DNA from: Larix sibirica
Lineage: Eukaryota; Streptophyta; Pinopsida; Pinales; Pinaceae
DNA: 22,797 bases
NCBI GenBank assembly: GCA_004151065.3
Contig: NWUY0300011353.1
Span: 82,984 to 105,780 of the forward strand
Reading direction: 5' to 3'
A program made the translations under genes and the position numbers. The notes under the pieces are model-generated. The model was not told where the DNA came from. It did not search any database and saw only the letters and a program-made list of their open reading frames with translations. Shown here one piece after another: positions 1 through 11,154 of this stretch; the stretch's first letter is position 1; each line of letters begins with the position of its first letter.

Positions 1-163
1 GTGTTGGTTATGCTCACTCATAAGAGATGATTACAAAGAGATAATGGAATGGAAAAACATTGTAAACTACAAAGCAATACAAACTAGCTTAGATGGTGGT
101 AGCTTATCTCTGAAGAGAGATGTGTCAGCTACGCTCATATGCAAGAGATGATTACAAAGAGAC
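1..163. repeat. 120-bp spaced direct repeat inside the LTR
   Basis: Positions 1-43 and about 121-163 share a block that includes AAGAGATGATTACAAAGAGA almost unchanged, preceded in both by a similar TATGCTC/TACGCTC stretch. The spacing of about 120 bp suggests a tandem duplication within the LTR, possibly in its promoter or R region. Whether it is part of a longer array to the left cannot be seen. Confidence 0.7.
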
Positions 164-556
164 CACAAAGGACCTTCTTTTCATAATAAAAAAGAGGAAA
201 AAACCCTAACATCCAAAATCCTAACTTTAGGAGATGAAGCACAAAAACGATTTAAGGGATCTGAGGTGGCTTGTTGATATGCCAACTTCCCAAGGGCTTA
301 ACTTTTACACACGATCTTTGTTTAGGGTGATCAATAGCTCGTTGGAAATAAATAATTGAGAATTACAAATTTTAACTAGGGCCAAGGCATGCATTGTCAA
401 CCCTTGGCCCCTCGATTGGCCAGAAAACATCATTTAGGGCCACAAAAAATCCCCGAAAGTTTGAAACCCGAAAAACTGTGGAAAAATACCAAGAATATAG
501 AAAACCATTGTAACTTGGTGGAACACGTGGGTGGCCACTAGTATCCACCTAGATCA
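1..556 (-). mobile_element. 3' LTR (partial) of minus-strand Ty3/gypsy relic A
   Basis: Read on the minus strand, this segment begins at 556 with TGATCTAGGTGGATACTAG, directly after a purine-rich tract and downstream of the pol relic, as a 3' LTR should. The same LTR head occurs at 5078 and, as a short stub, at 2360. About 70 bases next to the head are shared with 5005-5078. The other LTR end was not found, so the LTR may run past the window edge; a TG at position 2 could be the terminal dinucleotide but nothing confirms it. The segment contains a duplicated block described separately. Confidence 0.7.
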
Positions 557-568
557 TTCCTCCCCCAT
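557..568 (-). other. Polypurine tract of relic A
   Basis: On the minus strand this reads ATGGGGGAGGAA and abuts the LTR head TGATCTAGG at 556. This is the expected position and composition for the primer of plus-strand DNA synthesis in a Ty3/gypsy element. Confidence 0.65.
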
Positions 569-584
569 TAGGGATTATTGGTCC

Positions 585-2344
585 ACATTATGTAAAGTTC
601 CTCCATCAGATGAGGAAACTTTTGTTGAATTTGACTCATGTTGAGCCACTTTCCCTAGTGAAGAAGTTGCATGTTTTGACGACCAGATACAGCTGTATGT
701 TTTATTAGTGAGTGACCTTCATGTCAGTTTCCATGATCTGATCGATTGTAACCTTCCCAATGTAGTCAGGATTGATTTTTGTAGCATCCAAGTGCTTGAC
801 CACCTCTGAGGTGTCCAAGAGGGGTGGAAAATATGGTTGAAGTAGCTCCACATTAAAGATGGGGTGCAAGCCAAGGAAAGGGGGAATACTTAAACCAAAA
901 TAATTCTCGTCCATAGCCTTGGTGATGGTGTAAGGCCCATATCAAAGTGGTAGGATATTCTGATGGGGTGAGGCACTCTTTCTATAAATGTAAGCAGACC
1001 TTATCATCAACATGCAACTTATGTGGAACTCGATGCTAGTCATGTCATTGCTTATACTTGGCATTGGATTTCTGCAAGATATCATGAACTTGTTGTTGGA
1101 TGTGTTGGATACAGTTAATAAATTTGGATGCCCATTCATAATCAGTTTGAGAATGGGAGGACTCTTCCTATGTATATGCAATGGGTAGTGCTACATAAAT
1201 TGGGGCTAATGGCTAGAACCCAAAGCATTCCTCAAAAGGGTTATGGCTAATAAAGCTATGAAGGGATCTATTGTAGCCATGTTGAACATAAGGAAGGATG
1301 TCCTTCCAAGTGTAGGGGTGTTTGGAGTTGTACGTTCTTAGGATATGCACAATCATCATGTTGACCACTTTTGTCTGCCCATTGTTTTATGGGTGGAAGG
1401 AAATCGATTTGGTCAGCTTGGTGTCCATCATCGACCATAGGATGGACCAGAAGGTACTTAGGAACTTAATGTATCGATATTAAATAATGGTTCATCGGAG
1501 GCCAAAATGAGTCCAAACACTCTCGAAGAAGAGCTTGGTAGTGGCATCTTCTATGATGTTTATCTAGTTCTTACAGGGAGTTAAAATTGCCATCTTAGAG
1601 AACTGGTCAACAACCACAAATACACAGTCATTTTCATGCTTGGTTGAAGGCAAGCCATACATGTAGTCCATGGAGATAGGCTCCCAGGGCCTGTCTGGGG
1701 TAGGAAATGGGGTATACAACCCTTGCTTCTTGATGGCAGGTTTTGCAATGGTATAGGTGGTGTATGATTGAATGTACCTACCAACTTCTTGTCGGAGCTT
1801 CGGTCGATAGAAGTACTTTTGCAACCTTGCAACTATCTTCTCTACACTGAAGTGCCCTTCCACTCAAATGTAATGTGCTTCCCAAATCATCTTCATGCAC
1901 TCACTTGAAGGAACACAAAGGTGGAAATATGGCATAAAATTTAACCTTGGAGATGAAATTTTGACACTGATATCCTTGTTTGTAATGTCCGGTAGGAAAT
2001 AGAAAAATCAAGGTGACTATCATACAATTTGGGCTACCCAAATGTCTCATATCCACACGATTTTAGCATGGTAGTTGGCACAACAATTAGAGGTCGGATG
2101 AGGTAGTCTACAACATGATTGGTGCTTCCCTTCTTATACTTGATGTTCAGGTGGAACTGTTGCAAGTATGTGGACCACTTTTGATAGAGTTCATTCTGTA
2201 ATTTACCTTGTGACCACATGAACTGCAGAGGATTGTGATCCATATGGATGATTGTCTCCCTCCATAGAATGTAATGCTTCCATTGGCTTCAGGATTGTAC
2301 ATTGGAATACATCTCTTTGTCATAGGTGGGGTACTTACAGAAAT
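585..2344 (-). pseudogene. Decayed gypsy pol relic A (RNase H - integrase - chromodomain-like tail)
   Basis: Part of a retrotransposon polyprotein that would copy and integrate the element. From 5' to 3' on the minus strand: the end of RNase H (2034-2300; DHNPLQF, KWSTYLQQFHLNIKYKKGS), the integrase zinc-binding segment and start of the catalytic core (1564-1863; GHFSVEK, SMDYMYGLPSTK), the rest of the core with frameshifts and stops (942-1560), and the C-terminal region (705-914; FLGLHPIFNVELLQPYFPPLL). Degenerate chromodomain-like sequence with frameshifts continues to about 585. The first integrase Asp (SMDYM) is kept, but the expected C-x2-C of the zinc finger reads YTTY, so both cysteines are lost. 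Gag, protease and reverse transcriptase are missing. The relic ends at a single N at 2345, where copy B's LTR stub starts. It is clearly non-functional. Confidence 0.9.
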
Positions 2345-2345
2345 N

Positions 2346-2375
2346 TATCCCCCTAGATCATTCTTCTCCTCTTAA
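2346..2375 (-). mobile_element. LTR stub and polypurine tract of gypsy relic B
   Basis: On the minus strand the purine tract AAGAGGAGAAGAA (2361-2373) is followed by TGATCTAGGGGGATA (2346-2360), which matches the LTR heads at 556 and 5078. Only about 15 bases of LTR remain before the sequence switches, at the ambiguous base 2345, to the RNase H region of relic A. Confidence 0.65.
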
Positions 2376-2383
2376 TGATAAAT

Positions 2384-4995
2384 TTTCCCCATTGCATCAA
2401 GTTCCTCCATTAAATGAGGAAAATTTTGTTGAATCACATTCTTAGTGAGCGACTTCCCCTCATGAAGAAGATGCTTTTCTTTGACAACTGGATATAGTTG
2501 GATGTTCTACTAGTGAGTGCCCTTCATCTCAATGTCCATGATCCAATTGATCATAGGCTTGTCAATGTAGTTAGGACCGAGTTCTGTAGGGGGAAAGTGC
2601 TCAGCTACCTCTGAGGTGTCCAAGAGTGGTGGAAAATATGGTTGAAGTAGCTCCACATTAAAGACAGGGTGCAAGTCGAGAAAAAGGGGAATGCTTAACT
2701 CAAAAGAATTCTCACCCATAGCCTTGGTGATGGTTTAAGGCCCATATCGAAGTGGGTGGATATTTTGATGGGGCCCTTTGAGGTGCTCTTTCTGTAAATG
2801 TAATCAAAACTTACCAATGACTTGAAACTTATGTGGAACCTAATGCTGGTCATGTTGTTTCTTATACTTGGCATTGGATTTCTATAAGATATCATGAACT
2901 TGTTGTTGGACATGGTGGATTTGCACAATAAATTTGGATGCCTGATAAACTTCGGTTTGAGCATGGGAGGATTATTCCTATGCATATGCAATGGGTAGTG
3001 CTACATCAATTGGGGCTAATGATTGGAACCCCAAGCATACCTTGAAAGGGTTGTGGCTAATAGAGTTGTGAAGGGATCTATTGTAGCCATGTTGAACATA
3101 AGGAAGGATTTCATCTAAAGTGAGAATATTTTTGGAGTTGTACATTCTCAAGATATGCACAAACATCTTGTTGACCACCTCTGTCTACCCATTGATTTAT
3201 GGGTTGAAGGTGGTCGATTTGGTTAGTTTGGTGTCCCTCATTAACCATAGGTTGGACCAGAAGGTACTCATGAACCTACTGTCTCAATATGAAATAATGG
3301 TATGTGGGAGGCCAAAATGAACCCAAACATGCTCAAAGAAGATCTTAGCAGTGGCCTCTACTATGATGCTCTCCTTATAGGGATTTAAAATTGCCATCTT
3401 AGAGAACCGATCAACAACCACAAATACAAAGTCATTTCAATTCTTGGTTGAAGTAAATCCAAACATGTATTCCATCGAGACAAACTCCTAAGTCCTATCT
3501 GGAGTAGGAAATGGAGTGTACAATACTTGATTCTTGATGGTAGGTTTAGTAATGGCCACTAGGTTTTTTTAACCCAAAATCCGATGGCATAGATGTCCTC
3601 TTTTTGACATCCTGTTGTCGACCATCCGACAAGCATCTTCTTGTCTAAACGTCGGTGGCACTTCAGAGGATATCCGATAGTAAAATGAACGTATTAGATA
3701 TCCGACATCTACCTGTCAGATATTTGAAAAATACTCTTTTAATATTTCCATCGCATATCTGACAAAGCTCACTTTATAGGCAGTTGGATATCCGAAAACT
3801 GTGGGCATAATATAGTGTCGGCTATCTGACAGATATCGTCGGATATCTAAGGGCCATCGGATATCCGACCGAACCTTCTATCAATTTAAAAAAAATCATC
3901 AAATTTCTTAATTTTGAAGGTGAAATATGATGACACAATCCTTTTCGTCGGATGTCATCGGATTTTCTCATCGGATTTTGGGTCATAATTCCATAGAGGG
4001 AATAGGCAGTGCACGATTGGATGTTACTACCAATGTCTTATTGGAGCTTCGACCAATAGAAGCACTTTTTCAAAACTGCAACTGTCTTCTCTACTTCAAA
4101 GTGCCCTACCACTCAACTGTAATGTGCCTCCCAAATCAGCTTCTCACGCTTGCTTGAAGGAACACAGAGGTGATCAAAATGGCATAATAGCAAAGTCAGG
4201 GTCACTATAATACAATCTATGCCAACCAGATGTCTCATGTTCATAAGACTTGATCAAGGTGGTCAACGCAACAACTGGAGTTCGACTGAGGAAATTCGCA
4301 ACGTGAATGGTGTTTCCCTTCTTATGATTGATGTTTAGGTGGAACTATCGCAAGTCCATGGACCACTTTTGATGGAAGTTGTTCTGTAACTTTCCTTGCA
4401 TCTACATGAATTGTAGAGGCTTGCGATCAGTGTGGATGATGGTCTCCTTACCTAGGATGTAATGCTTCCATTAACGATGGGCCTTTACAATGGAGTACAT
4501 CTCCTTGTAATAGGTGGGATACCCATGAAAAACATTAGAGAGTGTCTCACAATGATAGGCCATCAAATATCCATGTTTATTGAGGACTGCACCGATAGCA
4601 TAGTTAAAGGCATCTGTCTCAATCTCAGAAGGTTGTTATAGGTTTGGTAGACTGAGTAATGGAACTAAGTAGAGGCATCACTTCATATCCTCAAAGAAAT
4701 TATATTGTGATGCACCCCAAGAAAACTTGGATTTGGATCCACCCTTGGTCACTTGGCTTAAGGGCCAAGTGATATGAGAGAACCCTAACACAAACCTGCG
4801 GTAAAATTTGGCGAGGCCCAAGAAGTTGCAGAGCTTTGTTAGAGTTGTCAGGGTTGGGAAATCGTGAATGAATTGGATCTTGTCTAGGTCCATGTGCACC
4901 CCATGTTCATCCATGGTGTATCCCAGGTGTTGAATTATCTCCATGTCAAATGAGCATTTCTCCAAATTGGCATATAACTTGTGTTGTCATGGGAT
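2384..4995 (-). pseudogene. Decayed gypsy pol relic B (RT end - RNase H - integrase - chromodomain-like tail)
   Basis: This is a longer sister of relic A, in the same orientation. It begins with the thumb end of reverse transcriptase and the RT/RNase H connection (4678-4990; KLYANLEKCSF, FLGLAKFYRRFV, FSHITWPLSQVTKGG). RNase H follows (about 4190-4677; TDAFNYAIGAV, YKEMYSIVKA, HTDRKPLQF). The integrase zinc-binding region (about 4000-4160) is separated from the catalytic core (about 2990-3555) by an inserted DNA element. The C-terminal domain is at 2510-2990 (FLDLHPVFNVELLQPYFPP) and a degenerate chromodomain-like tail lies below 2510. The first catalytic Asp reads Glu (SMEYMFG), and the second lies in a stretch with an in-frame stop (ISY*DSRF). 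Stops and shifts occur throughout. The 5' part of pol and all of gag are missing. Confidence 0.9.
3564..3990. mobile_element. Palindrome-rich inverted-repeat (MITE-like) element inside integrase of relic B
   Basis: Aligning relics A and B shows about 430 extra bases in B. The insert carries perfect 15-bp inverted repeats, ACCCAAAATCCGATG at 3572-3586 and its reverse complement at 3969-3983, each about 7-8 bases inside the likely ends. Flanks CCACTAGG (3556-3563) and CCATAGAGG (3991-3999) could be a decayed 8-9 bp target duplication, as made by Mutator-like elements. Inside are repeated GGATATCC-type motifs: 3668, 3697, 3786, 3838, and the perfect 12-base palindrome TCGGATATCCGA at 3857-3868, plus weaker versions. 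No transposase is visible, so it would be non-autonomous. The superfamily assignment is inference. Confidence 0.7.
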
Positions 4996-5004
4996 GCCTA
5001 GAAA

Positions 5005-5078
5005 AAACTACCAAGCAGATGGAGAACCGTTGTAACTTGGTGAAATAGGTGGGTGTCCACCAGTATCCACTTGGATCA
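5005..5078 (-). mobile_element. Truncated 5' LTR start of the minus-strand gypsy complex
   Basis: On the minus strand it starts with TGATCCAAGTGGATACTGG at 5078 and matches 476-556 for about 70 bases (including the GTTGTAACTTGGTG block on the plus strand). No purine tract precedes it; instead it abuts sequence homologous to the other repeat family (E2), so 5078/5079 is an element-host boundary. After about 74 bases it jumps directly to the end of reverse transcriptase, meaning the rest of the LTR, gag and most of RT were deleted. Confidence 0.7.
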
Positions 5079-6088
5079 CAACTCATGGAATATAGTAGTG
5101 ATTTTAGGGAAAATGCTTATGGTACAATATTATAAACTAGTGGTACTTAGTCAAAACCCACGGAACAAATATTTTATGAAAAATCCTTTGCCACTAATAT
5201 AATGTTCCCTTATTCCTTGAAATTATTTCTTTCCTTATTTATATCACTCATCTCCTCCTTGCATATCCTTTTGGAATCTTCTACCTTGAAATCCTATCTT
5301 GCGGGAATACTATCAAACTAGCATAAAATATTGGCCCAACTCTCTAACTCTTCAATGCTCTTATGTTGCTTATTCTAATCATTTGTAGCTCCTCTTCAAG
5401 TATCTCTTTATATTGGTTTTCTTTTTCCTTTAAAGGCTTGTTACTATTTTCTTCCAAGTTGCTTCCATTAGTTTAGTCCCCTCCTACACCTTTGGTAATT
5501 CAACTCTTCTACCTCAAGGGAGGATATAGCAAAATTAAGGCGAGAAAAGTACTACTTCCCTAAGGGATCTTTGTGTCACAATATAATATTTCATTGTTTC
5601 ATCATTTAGGTGGTATTTCTAGGTGTTTTTATTGTATTGTATAGGAGATCGACGTTGATTTTTTTTGGTAGGAAGGTGTAGCAACGTGTGCAATTTCATT
5701 TTATTGGAGAAACCCTCTATTGGAGGCATGTAACATCTCTCATCTTCATCCTAATCAGCTTCAATAACTACAATAATGTTTTTTCGGGTGAGTTCTTTCC
5801 TTTTCATCTCTCTCTCATCTTCATCATTTAGGTTAATTATGTCCCCAAATTAGATCGATAAACTAACAATAGTTAGCTTCCTTTCCTTTGTTAATTTGAT
5901 GTTAGTTCTAGCTATTGTTGTGGCCTAATTTAATTTCACTAATAAATATACAACCCCAGGTTACATAATCAACTCTAAAACCCTAATTAAGAAGTGGCAT
6001 TCCCTCATTCTTTTTTCTTCCTCTTTTACCCTCTTAGGATTTCTTAGTTTTTGCTAAAACCAAGTGGTGACCACACCCTCTCTTTCCT
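5079..6088 (+). mobile_element. E2 element: 3' part of left LTR
   Basis: This segment is homologous in direct orientation to two blocks further on. Positions 5079-5450 match about 9828-10187 (shared ATAGTAGTGA, GGTA(C/T)TTAGTCAAAAC and CTCTCTAACTCTTC). Positions 5475-6088 match 13226-13839 (shared CCCCTCCTACACCTT, ACCTCAAGGGAGG, GGAGAAACCCTCT, AACCAAGTG). Two direct copies separated by an interior that ends in a polypurine tract fit an LTR pair. The 5' part of this LTR, corresponding to 9337-9828, is absent because the gypsy complex is inserted at 5078/5079; it should lie to the left of the window. The copies are visibly diverged, so the insertion is old. Confidence 0.7.
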
Positions 6089-6239
6089 CCTTTTGATAGA
6101 ATAGAAACTCACTTTATTCGGCACACTAATTTTCTTAATTACATTGTAGAATTCCTAAGAATCCTTCTCTCTCTTGAGCAAAGGCTCTATCCTTTCCCTC
6201 CCTCTTCTCTTGTTTCTTAGATTATGGAGTGTTCTTCCA

Positions 6240-8830
6240 CTGCCTCTAGCTCTCTTTTCCTCGAAATGTGGATTCCTCTTCCATTTTCTTCATCTCTATT
6301 TTCTTTGGTTCCTTGCATCTTGGCATCACATCTATATCCTCAAACACATGTCTAACATGTCTCATCTTAATAAAATAAATATTATTAATATGCGTCCCGG
6401 TAGCTATCCAAGTACACATACAACAATCCTTATCCAAAATTATAACATAAGGAACCTTCCTTCCCCTACTATGTGAACCATTTAACCATCGAGGATTTAC
6501 ACCACTTTATCCCAACATGACTCAAACCTTTGCTCCTATCCAAGGTCATCAAACAAAATTACCTTCTATATAAAAAAACCTACACCCTATTACTTCATGT
6601 AGGACATATGGTAAACTCATGTCTTATAAGAAACAACTTGAATAATGGATCCTTATAGAATTTTTAGAACTTAGAGATTTTTTAGAGAGACTAATCCCTC
6701 CTCTGCAACTAACCCAATCCAAGCCAACTATGGATCCTTTTTCTATTCATATTTATGTGCCTCCGTCCAAATGATTTGATATGCATGATTCCTCGCTCCA
6801 TTAGACAAGTTCTTATACAACTAGGAATGATGAATTAGAAAGTGATCCTTTCCCTATCTCATACAAGCAGTGCAAGTATCATAATTGCAACTCTCATACT
6901 AAAACTAAAAGTTGTGACCATCAATGGAAAAATCCTTTCTATTTCCAGTAAGGCTTATGATATATTACCCCAATTCAAGTTTCTACTTATCAACATGGCA
7001 CTTCTCCAAGAAATTTTTCATCATCGCAACTTGACACTAATCCTCCTCGACATGAACCAAAGTCTGAATACATGATGTTTATGTCACTTCCTCCAACCAA
7101 GGCTTAGGTTGATATGCTTCTTGATTCTCCCAAGAACCCATCCTATTTTGTAAGTTGTATTAACATACACCCGTAATAAATATATGTTGGTGCTTGTTGT
7201 ATTCACTTTAACTATTCTAAGTGGTTGGGTATCAATATTGTCTTGATGCCTCCTCCTCATTATGACCCTTGGTCACCTAGTGACCCTCTTCCATGTAGAT
7301 TCCCTACTATCTAACCTATTTCCTTGTAGAATGCCTTCTATAGCCTTCCTTTCATCCCTCGCTTTTGTCCTTATTCTCCTCCCTTCTATCTCCATCCTTG
7401 GATCAAATCTTCTCCTAAGCCTATTTTTTCATTTAGTACAAGTTCCCCTTCCTCTTTCCTTTCTTATCCTAGGAATTCATTACCATCCTTCTACTTATTA
7501 AGGAAGCTCTAACCTACTCCATGGCCATTTAATGGCTCTATATGGGTTGATTGACTCTTCTCTCCACTCATCTACCCTAAATTATTTTGGGTAGTACCTC
7601 CTCTCCTCTCTCATAAATCCTCCTACCCTCTTATTGAGCCCTTCCTTTGTACCATCCCTTGAACACTCATGGCAAGCCCCAACTTCTATTCCTAATCTTT
7701 TAGTGGCAATTTAAGGCTATTTTAGCTTCAAAAGTTTTCCATATTTTAATGTAATTTTGCAAGTTGAATGAAGCCCCATCTCAGAATGGAACCCTTGTGG
7801 GGTTAACTTAGGCATTCTTTTGTTAGTATTATTTAAGAAATCAACACAACCCTCACCTTTCTCTCTTTGTTTCCTTGTTGTTGATTGGTTCCTTCTAGGT
7901 CACTATGTTAAATATGGTTTGACTTGAGGTAGCTCCTTCCTAGTTGGTAATGGTCACTGCTTGATTTCATTTTGGACTCCTCCCCTAGATGTTGGATTTG
8001 GTTGTCATATTTCTAGCTTTTAGCTATGATATCACTTCCATATCTCCTTCCTCTAAATCTTGCCTCCTTCCTTGGCTAGTTCATCTATGGAATCATTTCC
8101 TATTTTCTTTCATTCTTTTTATTCCTTTCGCTTTCCCCTCCTCTTCCATCCTTGCTATCTCTATGTTTGTTTTTTCACCTCACCCCTTTTTCCTTTATTG
8201 GTGCCTCATTAGCATCATCACCTTTCACACCCTCACTAGCTTTGATTTTGTGTTTCTAACCTATACTTTTGTTGGTGCTTCTCAAATGTGATCACCTATC
8301 GTACTCTCACTATCTTTGTGGAATTTTTTTTGTGCCATGCCTTCATTTATGCTTCACCGACATTAATGTCTCTCGCACCCTCTCTAGATTCAAGCTCGAC
8401 TTTACCACATCTCTCACCTTCTCTAGTTATAAACCAACATCATCACATTTTGCCTTCATTAGTTATATCCTAGCATTGTCACATGTTGTCTTCACTAATT
8501 CTTCCCTAGTGTTGTCACATATTTTCTTCTTCTCTCCTCACATTTTCCCACTTCCCATCCCTACCTTGGACTGTGTCACCATCCTTCCCCACTCAAGAAA
8601 CTCCATTAACATCTATTTTCAAGTACATATCTCAATTTAGCATTGAAATTACTAGGCTCACATCTTTCACATGCCTCAACAAACGCTTATTCTCATCTTG
8701 CTAGGAAACCCAAGTGGAATATCTTCTCTCACATGGAAAACCTCTTGGCTCTTTCATTGCATCACTCACTCTTAGGTACATTGCTTTCCCTACTTCCCCT
8801 TTCACTTTCATCTCAACATTTACTTTCATA
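6240..8830 (+). pseudogene. Decayed plus-strand reading frame of the E2 interior, gag-like (uncertain)
   Basis: No family is firmly recognised. One plus frame (about 6241-7700) reads through long coding-like stretches broken by scattered stops; after a shift it continues in other frames to about 8830. Around 6850-6910 there is a Cys/His cluster (QCKYHNCNSHTKTKSC) with C-x2-H-x4-H-x5-C spacing, close to the CxxHxxxxHxxxxC motif found in many plant gypsy Gag proteins. A Pro-rich part follows (near 7250, PPPHYDPWSPSDPLPC), then a Ser/Pro/His-rich part with 12-residue repeats (8404-8535). No protease, reverse transcriptase or integrase motif was found in 6089-9326, so E2 looks non-autonomous. The reading as a gag relic is an inference; it could be another element-borne ORF. 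Confidence 0.35.
8404..8535 (+). repeat. 36-bp in-frame tandem repeat in the E2 ORF relic
   Basis: CACAT occurs at 8406, 8444, 8480 and 8516, giving a period of 36-38 bp, with similar sequence between. In one plus frame this encodes a repeating 12-residue pattern (PSLVINQHHHIL, PSLVIS*HCHML, SSLILP*CCHIF). More degenerate relatives occur upstream near 8216, 8290 and 8356. A period divisible by three is consistent with expansion while the frame was still coding. Confidence 0.6.
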
Positions 8831-9326
8831 GTCAAGTTGTTATTTTATTTTTCATAGTAATTAGACTTGCTAATTACATCTTATGGTTCACAATATAGCT
8901 AAAATTTTCTTATTTGTTAGTTATATTTACTTACATCTCATTTCATAATTTAGTTTATTTACCATCATAGTAGTTAGATTAGTTTGTCTCCCATCCCAAC
9001 ATTCTTTGCTTAACATTCATCCTTGCTTCTAGCTCTTTCTATTCTCTTTGTTGTCTACAAGCTTACTATTGTGTTGACCATGATGAAGCCTTGTAGCTTT
9101 GTTTTGCATTGATTGTTGGGTTATGTGGGTCTCTGTGTGATTGTAAGGTATTAGGTCTAACTAAAGTGGATAATTTTCACACAATGACGAGGCAATAACT
9201 CTTACTACATGCATCATTATTTTTCCATTATTGTTGCCTTTATTTTCTCTTTGTATTTTATCACTTTTTGTTTGCTTCTCCTTCCTTTCAACTTGCTACT
9301 AATCCATCTCATGGCTAGAATATTTT

Positions 9327-9336
9327 AAAAAGGGGG
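9327..9336 (+). other. Polypurine tract of E2
   Basis: AAAAAGGGGG is followed immediately by TGATATGTAGC, which fits the start of a 3' LTR. The strand matches the decayed frame in the interior. Confidence 0.6.
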
Positions 9337-10187
9337 TGATATGTAGCAAATGGATTTCTCATTTCCATACTCGCATAAACCTACCCACTATAGGTGTTGT
9401 AGTGTGTCTTATTTATTTGTCATGACCGTGTGTGACATGCCCTATGATGACTTGGTTACCTCTCATCCTTCTTTATGAAGGATCTTTTATGTTGGATCAC
9501 CCTCCCTCGAGTCACCTTACCTTAGTATAGGTATATGACTTCTTGGGATATCCAATAGTTAGGTAAGATCCCCCCTCTCAACCTCTGTGTATACCCTTTG
9601 GGATGCTCACTAGGGGTATTTTCTTGTTGTTTAGGTTTTGTCTTGTGCTCTAGGCCATATATATGGTCCATTATTGGTGATGATACATCATTGTGGGTCC
9701 TAAATTTTATAAATCCATTTTAGGTTGCTTAGTTGGAATCCATAGGGTCAAATATCCTTAACCCTTCATGATTTCTTGGCGTGAAGTGAACCACAAATTT
9801 TTGGAACCATAATAAACTTGTGATTCATGGGTCATGAAACATAGTAGTGAATTCAAGGAAAATACATGTGGTATGGTTGAGAAACCAATGGTATTTAGTC
9901 AAAACACGTAATTTGACTCTTTCATATGATACACTTTGATCAGTGGTCAAGCTAATGTTCACTTACTCCTTGATGTTGTTTCTTTGCCTAGTAAATCATC
10001 TTGGAATCATCTATCATTGAAAACTTATCTTATAGGAATACTTCCAGATTGGCATCAAGTATTGATTTATCTCTCTAACTCTTCTTCCATGCTCTCGGGA
10101 TACTTGTTCTTGTCATCTCCAACACCTCTAAGGGTATCTCTTACTTTAGGTTTAGTTTTTCCTTTGAAGGTTTGTTAGTTTGTATGC
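9337..10187 (+). mobile_element. E2 element: 5' part of right LTR
   Basis: It starts with TG right after the polypurine tract. From about 9828 onward it is homologous to 5079-5450. The homology stops near 10187 and resumes at 13226, while the left copy is continuous, so the right LTR was split by an insertion. Without the insertion the LTR would be about 1.46 kb. Confidence 0.65.
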
Positions 10188-11154
10188 AGTGTCCCCATCC
10201 ATCATTCTAACTATAGGAGGGGGTAGTTAAGAATTTTATGTTTCTAAATTTCACCCCATGGGCCATTATTCGAAATCATAACTAATTTAAGCCACCCATA
10301 GGGAACACAAACTAAGAAATGCATGTACATGTACATGAATATAAAACACAATGGAATTAAAACCATATCCACACATGCATCATGCATAAACAAACATAAT
10401 TATCAGATGAAATAAATATAATCATTTCACATTCATAGACAATGAGAATACTTATTTTTTAACATAAGAGGATCTAAGCAACTGGTTGTGGAAGATAAAT
10501 TTTCCACCCAACCATAGGTATCAGCTGTAGATACCACCCCCAAGCTNNTCATCCTATAAAATAAGTGTTCTCTATGGTGTTCAATGATGCTAATTTCCTA
10601 TGTATGTTTATATGTTATTTAAGTCAAAAGGAATGAAATGATCATAGGGAAGTAACCAGCAGGAAGTATTTGTATGAACCTAACTACATGAGGATGATTC
10701 ATTGTTGTTGCTTTCATCACTTTGCTTGTGATAATATGTTGTTAACCCTGTATGTGTAGATGCATTCACCAAGATTTAATTCCACTATGTTCGTTGCTAT
10801 GCATTGTACATCTCTTTAGAGGGTTTGTACTTCATCATGGGAGCTTGTTGAATGAGTTAGACACCCCTTGATGTGTTCATGCACCCCCTTAGTGATCAGA
10901 TGAAGGAAAGGACCTTGGAAGGGTGATTCCAGGACTTTGACTGTGGAATAAAGAGTTTTGATGTATTTTGGGTAGATTTTTTATTGGAAACGAGGCAATT
11001 CCAGAGTCCTCAGGTCTGGCATGGGTCCACACCATTGGATAGAGCTCTCCAAGAGATTTCCAACAATACTAGACTTGTCCAATTTAGCCTAAGGATGAAG
11101 AATTTATCGGACTGGGAAGTTGGTTGTGACAGGCAATGGCCATCTCCCAACTTT

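Noticed and set aside
6089-6120. Primer-binding site after the left E2 LTR
   Set aside because: No stretch of useful length complementary to a tRNA 3' end was recognised.
7920-7990. LVGNGHCLISFW in the E2 interior, reminiscent of the GNG..I.FW motif near the end of plant LINE proteins
   Set aside because: The match is too short and no reverse transcriptase sequence precedes it.
7262-8640. Leu/Ser/Phe-rich plus-strand frames that look like membrane proteins
   Set aside because: They are generated by the pyrimidine-rich strand composition; another plus frame gives the more protein-like reading reported as the E2 relic.
10505-10530. GGTATCAGC resembling the start of an initiator-Met primer-binding site
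   Set aside because: The match is only about nine bases, part of a local inverted repeat (GGTATC/GATACC), with no LTR end next to it.
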